This document shows, piece by piece, positions 15,924 to 23,442 of a stretch of DNA of 64,000 nt. The position numbers were made by a program, and so were the translations under genes. Position 1 is the first letter of the stretch. Each line of letters opens with the position of its first letter. Source of the stretch: JAKPAM01 sp047601745. Lineage in GTDB: Bacteria; Pseudomonadota; Gammaproteobacteria; Burkholderiales; Burkholderiaceae_E. Location of the stretch: NCBI GenBank assembly GCA_047601745.1, contig JASGIS010000001.1:4030001-4094000 (forward strand), written 5' to 3'. A model generated the notes under the pieces. The model did not search any database, had not been told where the DNA came from, and saw only the letters and a list, made by a program, of their open reading frames with translations.

Positions 15924-17456
15924 GATGACCGAGTTCCGCTGAGCTTTGATAAAAGCGCGCATGTCCGAAATGGAGTTATGGAGATCAGTGGAGGAGAAGC
16001 GCGGATTGTGCGAATTTTCGGGATGATGAATTTGATGGCGAATAAAATCGGCCCTACTAATTTGCTCCGTTCGTGTTGAGCCATTCTTGAGGAGCTTGAT
16101 ATAGTTGACGAGCGGCCTCGTAGCTCGGAACGCATCAAGGCCGCCCGACGACTCGATGTGTGCGTACAGCTCGTCGTGGTACTCGGCTGTCGGTTCGCCG
16201 AATGCCGAGAAGTTGACCTCGTTGAGGCTGGGGTACGGCAATTCACTGGGCAGAACGCGCGACACGCGCTCCTGAGGCCCATTAGAAACGAGTCGGAGGC
16301 AGTCGAAAGTCAGGTGCTTGACGATTTCTGGGCTGTGCGTGGTGAACAGGACTTGAGTACCTTGTGCCGTTGAAAGCGCTTGCAGGGCTGCCGTTAGCCC
16401 ACGCTGGTGCTCGGGATGCTGCGAGGTCTCCGGCTCCTCAATAGCGTAGACGACATGTCGACCACCTGCCTCAGCTAGTCTTCGCTCAGCTTCAGCGCGG
16501 AAGAAACTTATCAATACAAGTCGCTTAACCCCGCTGCCTCTCTTGTTAATGGGGATGCCTTGATCTCCTGATATCCCGACGCTCTTGAAAACGTCTGGCC
16601 ACTTGAGCGCGTCCGAATCAGGTATTTGCGGATCCAGTGAAGCAGCGAGTTGAGGATTCAATTCACGCAGCTTTTCGAGGGTTCGGCCCGCAACATCCTC
16701 CAAGCGCGCACGCACCTTGTCTGCGACCTCACGAAGGTTCTCGCGAATGCTTGGATCTCCTAGTATTTCCCGGACCGCCACACGCATTGGATCCTGAACC
16801 TCATCATCCGACTCAGCGTTTTTTCGGTCGGACTGGAACAGGGTGAACAGTGGCATGTTCGCCTTGAGTTGATCCCAAATTGCCTTCGTATCCTCCTTAG
16901 CGATCTCAATCTCACATTCGCTAAGGGCTAAGTCAGTGTGGCCCGCCCAAATCGCCTTTCGAAGCTCTGCGCTCCGCGTCTTATCCGAACAAGAGAAGTC
17001 ATGCTCTTCCACGACCTTACGAAGGTCGGCTATCTTCTTTTGATGAAGATCGCAACAGCCGGCAGAAGTCGGGTGATTGGCGCGGATAAAAACCCGTTCT
17101 TTCCCAGAGGGGGCAAAGCGCTTGACCACGTGTAATGTCCCGTGCGCGGTAGTTAAGTACTCACTGGCTAAGGTCGTTTTGTTCGTGGAGTCGATCACAA
17201 TTTCGGGCGGGAGTTCCGCAAACTCAACGCTGATCTCAATCTGATCTTCGCCTCGTGCGAAGCAAGACTTGTTCAGGTCTTCCTTGTCGATCTTAATGCA
17301 CCCCTTGCCTTCGTTGAAGAAGACATCTAGTGCTTCGAGAATTGTGGACTTTCCAATATCATTTCGACCCACCAGCACGCAAAGATCATCAAGTCCGATA
17401 AGAACCGGCTCCGAATAGCCGCGAAAGCGATTCACCGTTACAGCTTTGATCTTCAT
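15918..17456 (-). CDS. OLD-like AAA ATPase, candidate anti-phage effector, integron cassette gene
   Basis: The 512-residue protein opens MKIKAVTVNRFRGYSEPVLI with Walker A GRNDIGKST (30-38). It has an ABC-like signature region (NKRGSGVKRLVLISFF, about 303), Walker B YAIEEPETSQHPEH (about 338) and the switch FTTHSPEIV (about 370), the order seen in OLD-family and related SMC-like ATPases. No TOPRIM motif is evident. Instead the C-terminus ends with FIRHQIHHPENSHNPRFS, a His-rich tail found in several ATPases of defence loci. GGGGAG precedes the ATG and the stop lies in an attC. Low G+C and cassette context indicate horizontal acquisition. Defence is inferred, not shown. Confidence 0.78.
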   Translation of the reverse strand: MKIKAVTVNRFRGYSEPVLIGLDDLCVLVGRNDIGKSTILEALDVFFNEGKGCIKIDKEDLNKSCFARGEDQIEISVEFAELPPEIVIDSTNKTTLASEYLTTAHGTLHVVKRFAPSGKERVFIRANHPTSAGCCDLHQKKIADLRKVVEEHDFSCSDKTRSAELRKAIWAGHTDLALSECEIEIAKEDTKAIWDQLKANMPLFTLFQSDRKNAESDDEVQDPMRVAVREILGDPSIRENLREVADKVRARLEDVAGRTLEKLRELNPQLAASLDPQIPDSDALKWPDVFKSVGISGDQGIPINKRGSGVKRLVLISFFRAEAERRLAEAGGRHVVYAIEEPETSQHPEHQRGLTAALQALSTAQGTQVLFTTHSPEIVKHLTFDCLRLVSNGPQERVSRVLPSELPYPSLNEVNFSAFGEPTAEYHDELYAHIESSGGLDAFRATRPLVNYIKLLKNGSTRTEQISRADFIRHQIHHPENSHNPRFSSTDLHNSISDMRAFIKAQRNSVIS

Positions 17457-17862
17457 TAGCTAGATCTCCCCATTATCAGCTGACTTTATTTAGACCGTTC
17501 GTGTAATATAACTTCAGCCATCTAATTCCACGTGAGTTGCTCAGGGGTTTTCATTGAAATTGCTTTTCAAATCAAGGGATTGCGTAGTAAACTCGCGATG
17601 CCCACCAGCCATCTATCTCCGCAAGATAGCCAGCCAATGCCAGCTCTGGCAATCGCAATAAGCCGCTATGCAACATCACACAGACAGACGGTCACTGCTA
17701 CGCAAAGACCAAACAATCTGGCCTATCTTGCGTCCTCTATTCGCGCTACGTTACCGGTCAGTTCCAGACCTTGTCGTTGCTGCTGAGAGCCTTTTGTAGC
17801 AATTCGCCGTCGGGCTGACTCAGCCCGCGCCGGCATCTCCGATCTCGCCCAGCCGCCCGCCG
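17457..17862. other. Gene-free right edge of cassette island
   Basis: These 406 bp hold the upstream region of the ATPase cassette and copy 2 of the 88-bp repeat. No integron integrase, attI or complete attC was found, so the cluster lacks its integrase within this window. Composition returns to G+C-rich at about 17800, just before folA. Confidence 0.5.
17615..17702. repeat. 88-bp dispersed repeat, copy 2
   Basis: This is an ungapped partner of 8464-8551 in the same orientation, with 66 of 88 positions identical by hand count and the final 18 bases exact. It lies between the cassette ATPase and folA. The two copies bracket the sugar ABC operon and the cassette island. Confidence 0.7.
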
Positions 17863-18393
17863 TCAGCGCCGCCGATACTCGGTGATAGCGAACGCCGTCC
17901 CACCAGCCGAGCTCCGCGGATCCCGCGCCACGACCTCCCACACCCCCGGATCGACAAACGGAAACCACGCATCACCGCTGGGCTCCAGATCCACCTCGGT
18001 GATCAGCAGCCTGTCCGCCAGCGGCATCGCCAGCGCATAGATCTGCGCGCCGCCGGCGATGAAAGTCTCATCACGACCCAGCGCGGCCGCGCGATCCAGC
18101 GCGTCTTCGAGCGAATCCGCCCTCTGGCAGCCCGGATGCGACCAGTCGCCATTGCGGCTGATGACGATCGTCTCGCGCCCCGGCAGCGGCCGCCCGATCG
18201 CATCGAAGGTCTTGCGACCCATCACCAGCACCTGGCCCATCGTCGTGGCCTTGAAGTGCTTGAGCTCTTCGGGAATGTGCCAGGGCATCGCGTCGTCGGC
18301 GCCGATCACGCCGTTGCGCGCGCGCGCGGCGATCAGCGTGACGCGCGGGCGGGTGCCGGCGTCCGTCGGAGTCGAAGGCGAGGGGGCGTTCAT
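17863..18393 (-). CDS. folA: Dihydrofolate reductase
   Basis: The 176-residue enzyme reduces dihydrofolate to tetrahydrofolate with NADPH. Characteristic segments are VTLIAARARNGVIGADDAMPWHIPEELKHFK (substrate pocket, with the Asp replaced by Glu in the PEELKHF helix), VLVMGRKTFDAIGRPLPGR (NADPH binding), FIAGGAQIYALAMP and ITEVDLEPSGDAWFP. An extension of about 17 residues precedes the first strand. It lies 31 bp after thyA on the same strand, and the two form the thymidylate cycle: ThyA produces dihydrofolate, FolA regenerates it. It is host chromosomal type, not a dfr cassette, because no attC follows it. Confidence 0.95.
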   Translation of the reverse strand: MNAPSPSTPTDAGTRPRVTLIAARARNGVIGADDAMPWHIPEELKHFKATTMGQVLVMGRKTFDAIGRPLPGRETIVISRNGDWSHPGCQRADSLEDALDRAAALGRDETFIAGGAQIYALAMPLADRLLITEVDLEPSGDAWFPFVDPGVWEVVARDPRSSAGGTAFAITEYRRR

Positions 18394-18424
18394 GCGCGTG
18401 TCGCAGCGTGCCGGGCGCCGCGTG

Positions 18425-19219
18425 TCAGACCGCCACCGGGGCCTTGATGTGCGGATCCGACGTGTAGCCGTCGATCGCGAAATCCTCGTAGCGGTAGTCG
18501 AGGATCGAGGCGGGCTTGCGCAGCAGCCGCAGCGTCGGCAGCGGGTGCGGCTGGCGGCGCAACTGCTCGGCGGTCTGCTCCATATGATTCGCGTACAGGT
18601 GGCAGTCGCCGCCGGTCCACACGAAGTCGCCGACCTCGAGATCGCATTGCTGCGCGACCATGTGCGTGAGCAGCGCGTACGAGGCGATGTTGAACGGCAC
18701 GCCGAGGAAGATGTCGGCGCTGCGCTGGTACATCTGGCACGACAACCGGCCGTCGGCGACGTAGAACTGGAAGAACGCGTGGCAGGGCGCGAGCGCCATC
18801 TTCGGCAGGTCGGCGACGTTCCACGCGGAGACGATCAGCCGGCGCGAATCGGGGTCGCGGCGGATCCGTTCGATGACGTCGGTGATCTGGTCGACGTGCC
18901 CGCCGTCGGCGGTCGGCCAGTGCCGCCACTGGTAGCCGTAGATCGGGCCGAGCTCGCCATTCTCATCGGCCCACTCGTCCCAGATGCTGACGCCGTGCTC
19001 CTTCAGGTAGGCGGTGTTGGTCTCGCCTTTGAGGAACCACAGCAGCTCGTGGATGATCGACCGCAGGTGCAGTTTCTTCGTCGTGACCATCGGGAATCCT
19101 TCGGTCAGGTCGAAACGCATCTGCCAGCCGAAGACCGATCGCGTACCGGTGCCGGTGCGGTCGGCCTTCTGGGTGCCACGCTCATAGACGTGGCGCATCA
19201 GGTCGAGGTATTGGCGCAT
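18425..19219 (-). CDS. thyA: Thymidylate synthase
   Basis: The 264-residue enzyme matches the length and numbering of E. coli ThyA and methylates dUMP to dTMP with methylenetetrahydrofolate. The catalytic cysteine is Cys146 in LAPCHAFFQFYV; RTGTGTRSVFG, the folate-proximal SIIHELLWFLKG and QMYQRSADIFLGVPFNIASYALL are all present. The ATG at 19219 gives the family N-terminus MRQYLDLMRHVYERGTQK; the longer upstream open frame is low-complexity. It is followed by folA. Confidence 0.97.
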   Translation of the reverse strand: MRQYLDLMRHVYERGTQKADRTGTGTRSVFGWQMRFDLTEGFPMVTTKKLHLRSIIHELLWFLKGETNTAYLKEHGVSIWDEWADENGELGPIYGYQWRHWPTADGGHVDQITDVIERIRRDPDSRRLIVSAWNVADLPKMALAPCHAFFQFYVADGRLSCQMYQRSADIFLGVPFNIASYALLTHMVAQQCDLEVGDFVWTGGDCHLYANHMEQTAEQLRRQPHPLPTLRLLRKPASILDYRYEDFAIDGYTSDPHIKAPVAV

Positions 19220-19313
19220 GCGGCATTCTACTGCCGCCACCCGCGCCGCCGCTGTGGCGGGTGCGGCGAGTGTGGCGGGCGCAGCAACCACCGCTGCGCG
19301 GCCGCCGCAGAGG

Positions 19314-20111
19314 CTACTGCTGCATGTCCCCAGCGGCGTCGGGGATGTTCGACATCTGGCGCGCCAGCGGGTTCGGCTGGCCACCGATGCCGGGCGGCGG
19401 CATCGACGCTTCCGGCGAGAGGCCGGGCGGACCGCCTTGCGGCGGAAAGTCCGCCAGCGGCGGGGGCGAGGGCGGGGCGGCGGACGGCAGCGACGGCACG
19501 CTGGAGAACGGCGTCGGCGTCGGCGCTGGCCGCGCAGGCGGCGCCGGCGAAGGGGCGGCAGGCGGAGGCGGAGGCGGGACCGGCGAGACGGCCGGCGGCG
19601 GGGGCGGCGATCCGGGAGGCGACGAGATCGCGCCGTCGCCGTCGCGAGGGCGGCCGGCATTGCTGCCGAGCACCGACAGCGAGGGGCGGGCCGGCACGTC
19701 GAGCCGTTGCCGGGCGCCCCCGCGTTCGATCACGACCTCGTCCTCGGACACCTTCACGAGCCGGACGCCGCGCGACAGCGTGTCGCCTTCGGCATACGCA
19801 CGAGGCGCTTTGCCGTCGAGCGCGAGGATCGCGGCGGCTCGCGTGCGGCTGGCCGCCAGGCCGATGACCTGGATGTCGGTGACCGTGGGACCTGTCGCCG
19901 ACGGTGCGCCGCCGATGCCGAACAGGCTCGCGGCGCCGCGCACGTCGGCGTTGGCCCGCGGGTCGGCGACGACTTCGACCGGGGCGATCGGTGACGCGGG
20001 CGCCAGCAGGACGGTCGTCCAGTGGACGACGATCGCGCAGACCGCCAGCACGGCCAGTACGCTGACGGCGAAAGCGGCACGGTGGGCGTGCCGAAGCTGA
20101 AGGAGATTCAT
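19314..20111 (-). CDS. gspC: Type II secretion system protein C
   Basis: This 265-residue inner-membrane protein has one transmembrane helix (about 13-35) and a periplasmic homology region (about 55-145: ASLFGIGG, IQVIGLAASRTRAAAILALDGKAPRAYAEGD, VIERGGARQRLDV), the part that contacts the secretin GspD. The C-terminal 120 residues are an exceptionally Pro-rich disordered tail instead of the PDZ domain of many homologs. It is transcribed away from gspG and the rest of the gsp operon, with 229 bp between the starts. Confidence 0.85.
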   Translation of the reverse strand: MNLLQLRHAHRAAFAVSVLAVLAVCAIVVHWTTVLLAPASPIAPVEVVADPRANADVRGAASLFGIGGAPSATGPTVTDIQVIGLAASRTRAAAILALDGKAPRAYAEGDTLSRGVRLVKVSEDEVVIERGGARQRLDVPARPSLSVLGSNAGRPRDGDGAISSPPGSPPPPPAVSPVPPPPPPAAPSPAPPARPAPTPTPFSSVPSLPSAAPPSPPPLADFPPQGGPPGLSPEASMPPPGIGGQPNPLARQMSNIPDAAGDMQQ

Positions 20112-20340
20112 GGGTAGGAATTAAATCACGGCCGGCCCGCCGTCCGTCGGACATCGACGGCTGTCCGGCCGCCCGGGGGGCCGAACGGTCGGTCCGTGCG
20201 AGGCCGCTGGTATCATAGGCCGACCAGCCAACCTCCGGAGCGCCGCGTTGACGCCCGTCATCCGGCCGGGCCGCCGGCTCGACAGAACGTCTGCCGGCCC
20301 GCCCGTCGTCGCTCCGACCCGCTCAGACCCGATACCCAGC

Positions 20341-20790
20341 ATGCACAGCAAGCACTCGATGCGCGCCCCGTCACGGCGGCACGCCGGTTTCACGTTGATC
20401 GAAGTGATGGTCGTCATCGTGATCCTCGGCGTCCTGGCCGCCCTGGTCGTCCCGCGCGTGATGAATCGACCCGACGAAGCCCGCGTCACCGCGGCCAAGC
20501 AGGATATGGCGCAGATCATGCAGGCGCTCAAACTGTACCGCTTGGACAACGGCCGTTATCCGACGACCGAGCAGGGGCTGCAGGCGCTGGTGACCAAGCC
20601 GACGCTCGAACCGGTCCCCAACAACTGGAAGTCGTACCTGGATCGGGCGCCGGTCGACCCCTGGGGCAAGCCCTACCAGTACCTGAATCCCGGCGTGCGG
20701 ATGGAGGTCGACGTCTTCAGCTTCGGCGCCGACGGCCAGACCGGCGGCACCGGTGTCGACGCCGACATCGGGTCATGGGGCAACAACTGA
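20341..20790 (+). CDS. gspG: Type II secretion major pseudopilin G
   Basis: The 149-residue prepilin has a short basic leader and the prepilin peptidase site HAG^FTLIEVMVV (cleavage after Gly16, Glu at +5), then the hydrophobic helix and the GspG-specific RPDEARVTAAKQDMAQIMQALKLYRLDNGRYPTTEQGLQAL with Ca-binding tail near GADGQTGG. GspG polymers form the periplasmic pseudopilus that pushes substrates through the secretin. It heads the rightward gsp operon. ATG at 20341 was chosen; ATG at 20359 would still keep the cleavage site. Confidence 0.95.
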   Translation: MHSKHSMRAPSRRHAGFTLIEVMVVIVILGVLAALVVPRVMNRPDEARVTAAKQDMAQIMQALKLYRLDNGRYPTTEQGLQALVTKPTLEPVPNNWKSYLDRAPVDPWGKPYQYLNPGVRMEVDVFSFGADGQTGGTGVDADIGSWGNN

Positions 20791-21251
20791 ACCGTCGGGG
20801 TCGGCCCGGCCGCGCCGGCGGCTTCACGCTGATCGAACTGATGGTCGTGCTCGTGGTGATCGGCGTCGCGCTGGCGATGGTGTCGGTCAACGGGCTGCCG
20901 GGCTCGCGCGAGGGCCTGCGCTATGAGACCGAGCGGCTCGCGCAATTGCTGGTGCTGGCGCGCGAGGAAGCGCAGGTGCGGGGCGTGCCGATCCGCCTGG
21001 ACATCGACGACCGGCGCTATCGCTTCCTGGTCCTGCGCAATCGCGAGTGGCAGCCGCTGCTCGACGACGCGATGCTGCGCGAGCGGCTCTGGGACGCGAG
21101 CACCCGGGTCGGCCTGAACCGCGTCGACGGCCGTCGCACGATCGAGTTCGGCCGCGAAGCCGTCGATTCGCCGTTCGTGCTGTCGCTGGCACGCGATACC
21201 GCGCAGCACGCGATCCTGGCCAACGGGCTGGGAACCTTCGAGGTGCAATGA
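20775..21251 (+). CDS. gspH: Type II secretion minor pseudopilin H
   Basis: This 158-residue type IV prepilin-like protein has peptidase site AGG^FTLIELMVVLVVIGVAL (Gly16, Glu21) and a GspH globular domain (RLAQLLVLAREEAQVRGVPIRLDI, FLVLRNREWQPL). It is a minor component at or near the pseudopilus tip. It overlaps the end of gspG by 16 bp and the start of gspI by 4 bp, indicating coupled translation. Confidence 0.9.
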   Translation: MGQQLNRRGRPGRAGGFTLIELMVVLVVIGVALAMVSVNGLPGSREGLRYETERLAQLLVLAREEAQVRGVPIRLDIDDRRYRFLVLRNREWQPLLDDAMLRERLWDASTRVGLNRVDGRRTIEFGREAVDSPFVLSLARDTAQHAILANGLGTFEVQ

Positions 21252-21661
21252 CGATACGACGACCCATCGTCCGGCTCCGATCGACGCGCGGGGCGGCGCG
21301 CGCCCGCGCCGGCGGTTTCACGCTGATCGAGGTGCTGGTCGCGCTGACGATCATCGGCGTCGCGCTGATGGCGTCGATCCGCGCGACCGGCTCGCTGGCC
21401 AGCAGCAGCGAGGCGCTGCGGATGCGGACGCTGGCGCTGTGGAGCGCCGACAACCGGCTGGCGATGGTCAGGATCCAGGCCGAGCAACTGCCGCTGGGCC
21501 GGCGCACGTTCGATTGCAGCCAGATGGGCGTGCCGCTCAGTTGCCAGGAAGAAGTGCTGGCGACGCCGAACCAGTTGTTTCGCCAGGTCATCGTGACGGT
21601 CGTCGATCCGCGCGACAACCATCGGCTGGCCCGGCTGGTCGCGTTCCCGGGGCGGCTGTGA
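21248..21661 (+). CDS. gspI: Type II secretion minor pseudopilin I
   Basis: The 137-residue protein has prepilin site AGG^FTLIEVLVALTIIGVALMASIRA (Gly23, Glu28), followed by the GspI pattern TLALWSADNRLAMVRIQ. In known systems GspI nucleates the GspI-J-K tip complex. ATGA overlap with gspH and GTGA overlap with gspJ. Confidence 0.9.
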   Translation: MTIRRPIVRLRSTRGAARARAGGFTLIEVLVALTIIGVALMASIRATGSLASSSEALRMRTLALWSADNRLAMVRIQAEQLPLGRRTFDCSQMGVPLSCQEEVLATPNQLFRQVIVTVVDPRDNHRLARLVAFPGRL

Positions 21662-22389
21662 GGCGGCGTTCGCAGGCAGGACCGGCAAGGCGCGCGCGTG
21701 GCTTCACGCTGCTGGAGTTGCTGATCGCGATCGCGCTGATGGCCGTGCTGGCCGTGCTGTGTTGGCGGGGGCTCGACGCCGTGCTGCGTTCGCGCGACCG
21801 GGTCAACGCCTCGTCGGACGAGTTGCGCGCGCTGACGGTGGCCTTCGGGCAGATCGAGGACGATCTGCGCGGGGCCTGGCCGGTCAGGCTGCTCGGCATC
21901 AAGGCGCGCGATCCGATCGCGTTCTCGGCGCCGGACGGCCAGGGGCCGATCGCGATCGAGATGCTGCGCGACACCGGCGCGCTGGTCGAGACCCAGCGCC
22001 TGCAGCGCGTCGTCTACCGCTTGCGCGGCGGGCAGCTCGAACGCGGTTTCGGCGCGTGGACGGCGACCAGCGCCGATGCCGATGCGGTGGTGTCCGAAGC
22101 GGCGATGACCTGGCAGCCGCTGCTGACCGACGTCGTCGCGCTCGAGTACCGCGCTTATGTCGAGGAGCAGCGCAACTGGGTCAGCGCTCAGGCGCTGGTC
22201 AACGCGCCGTCGGTCGCCGCGCGCATGGGGACGGCGAGCCAGGCCGCGCAGCAGGCCGTCGCCGCGGCGGGCGCTCAGCTTGGCGCCGTGCCCGGCGCCG
22301 GGTTCGGCAGGACGATCACCGGCATCGAGATCCAGCTCGCGCGGCGCGACGGCGGCCGCATCGTGCGGATCCTGGCCGTGAAGGACTAA
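21658..22389 (+). CDS. gspJ: Type II secretion minor pseudopilin J
   Basis: The 243-residue protein starts at a GTG that overlaps the gspI stop (GTGA) and has prepilin site RARG^FTLLELLIAIALMAVLAV (Gly15, Glu20). The globular domain shows the GspJ pattern (RALTVAFGQIEDDLRGAWPVR, RVVYRLRGGQLERG). An Ala/Gln-rich insertion near residues 180-215 (AARMGTASQAAQQAVAAAGA) makes it longer than usual. It is a component of the pseudopilus tip. Confidence 0.88.
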   Translation: MRRRSQAGPARRARGFTLLELLIAIALMAVLAVLCWRGLDAVLRSRDRVNASSDELRALTVAFGQIEDDLRGAWPVRLLGIKARDPIAFSAPDGQGPIAIEMLRDTGALVETQRLQRVVYRLRGGQLERGFGAWTATSADADAVVSEAAMTWQPLLTDVVALEYRAYVEEQRNWVSAQALVNAPSVAARMGTASQAAQQAVAAAGAQLGAVPGAGFGRTITGIEIQLARRDGGRIVRILAVKD

Positions 22390-22392
22390 GCG

Positions 22393-23442
22393 ATGCTTAC
22401 CTCCTTCCGCCGCTCGGCCGCACCGCGTACTGGCCATCGCACCGGTCAACACACCGGTCAGCACACTGACCATCGCACCGATCAGCGCACCAGCCAGCGC
22501 GGCGCGGCGATCGTCACCGCGCTGCTGGTCGTGACGCTGACGACGCTGATCGTGTCGGGCCTGTTCTGGCGGACCAACGTCACCGTGCGTTCGGTCGAGA
22601 ACCGGTTGGCGCTGGCGCAGACGCATTGGGTCGAGCGCGGCGTCATCGACTGGGCGCGCGTCGTGCTGCAGATCGACGGGGCGACGACGCGCAGCGACGA
22701 TCTCGGCGAGACCTGGGCCAATCCGGTGCTCGACACGAAGCTCGACGAGACCGTCACCGGCGGCGCGCGCATCGGCGACGCGTCGCGCTCGGCCGTGCTC
22801 GCCGGCCAGATCTACGATGCGCAGGCGCGCTTCAACCTGAACAACCTGATCGAGGACACCGACGGGAAGATGCTGCAGTCGCTCGAGCGACTGTTCGAAC
22901 TGGCCGGGCAGCCGACCAGCATGGCGTCGGTATTGCGTGCCCGGGTACAGCAGTCGTACACACGGGCGATCGACGGCAAGCTGATCCCCGCCACGGCGCT
23001 GCCGCTGCTGAAGGTGGCCGACTTGCGCTACGTGCCGGGCTTCACCGACAACGTCATTAGGGCGATCGAGCCTTATGTGATCTTCCTGCCGCTGCCGGTG
23101 AATCTCCCCGGCGATGGCGGCGCGTCGGGCCAGGTGTTCCAGAAGACCGCCGTCAACGTCAATACGGCCGAGCCCGTCGTGCTGGCCGCGCTGCTGCCCG
23201 AACTTGGCCTCGACGGGGCGAGGCGCTTCGTGTCGCAGGTGCGCCGGCAATACGCGACGCTCGATCAGGCGACCGCGGCGATGGGCCACGAAATGAGCGT
23301 ACCTGCGGGGGTTTTGTCCGTTAGTTCCGCCTATTTCCTCGTGCGTGGAGTGGTACGCTACGACCGCGTCGAGGATCAGACCGATACCTTGTTGTATCGA
23401 TCCGGCAACCGAGTAGACATCGTATGGCAGCTTCGTTCCTGA
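22393..23442 (+). CDS. gspK: Type II secretion minor pseudopilin K
   Basis: The 349-residue protein caps the pseudopilus. The prepilin site is QRG^AAIVTALLVVTLTTLIV (after Gly37), without Glu at +5, which is normal for GspK. The large alpha domain shows QARFNLNNLIE, the SAM-like repeats and TAVNVNTAEPVVLAALLP. The leader is unusually long and contains a 4-residue repeat (HRTG, QHTG, QHTD, HRTD, QRTS) encoded by six 12-bp units. It lies 3 bp after gspJ and overlaps gspL by 19 bp. Confidence 0.9.
   Translation: MLTSFRRSAAPRTGHRTGQHTGQHTDHRTDQRTSQRGAAIVTALLVVTLTTLIVSGLFWRTNVTVRSVENRLALAQTHWVERGVIDWARVVLQIDGATTRSDDLGETWANPVLDTKLDETVTGGARIGDASRSAVLAGQIYDAQARFNLNNLIEDTDGKMLQSLERLFELAGQPTSMASVLRARVQQSYTRAIDGKLIPATALPLLKVADLRYVPGFTDNVIRAIEPYVIFLPLPVNLPGDGGASGQVFQKTAVNVNTAEPVVLAALLPELGLDGARRFVSQVRRQYATLDQATAAMGHEMSVPAGVLSVSSAYFLVRGVVRYDRVEDQTDTLLYRSGNRVDIVWQLRS
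22426..22497 (+). repeat. 12-bp tandem repeat in gspK leader
   Basis: Six consecutive 12-bp units of consensus cgcaccggtcag, each encoding four residues of the form xTGx or xTDx, lie upstream of the prepilin cleavage site. The repeated segment would be removed with the leader peptide. Confidence 0.8.

Noticed and set aside
17457..17862. Integron integrase or attI at the head of the array
   Set aside because: Only 406 bp are available, no integrase motif can be read on either strand, and no attI-like GTTRRRY junction was found.
17863..18393. folA as a trimethoprim-resistance (dfr) cassette, because it adjoins the cassette island
   Set aside because: It is G+C-rich like the core genome, paired with thyA, and no attC follows its stop codon.
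20887..23289. 800-codon leftward open frame opposite gspH-gspK
   Set aside because: It is antisense to pseudopilin genes with intact prepilin sites; composition is that of a shadow frame.
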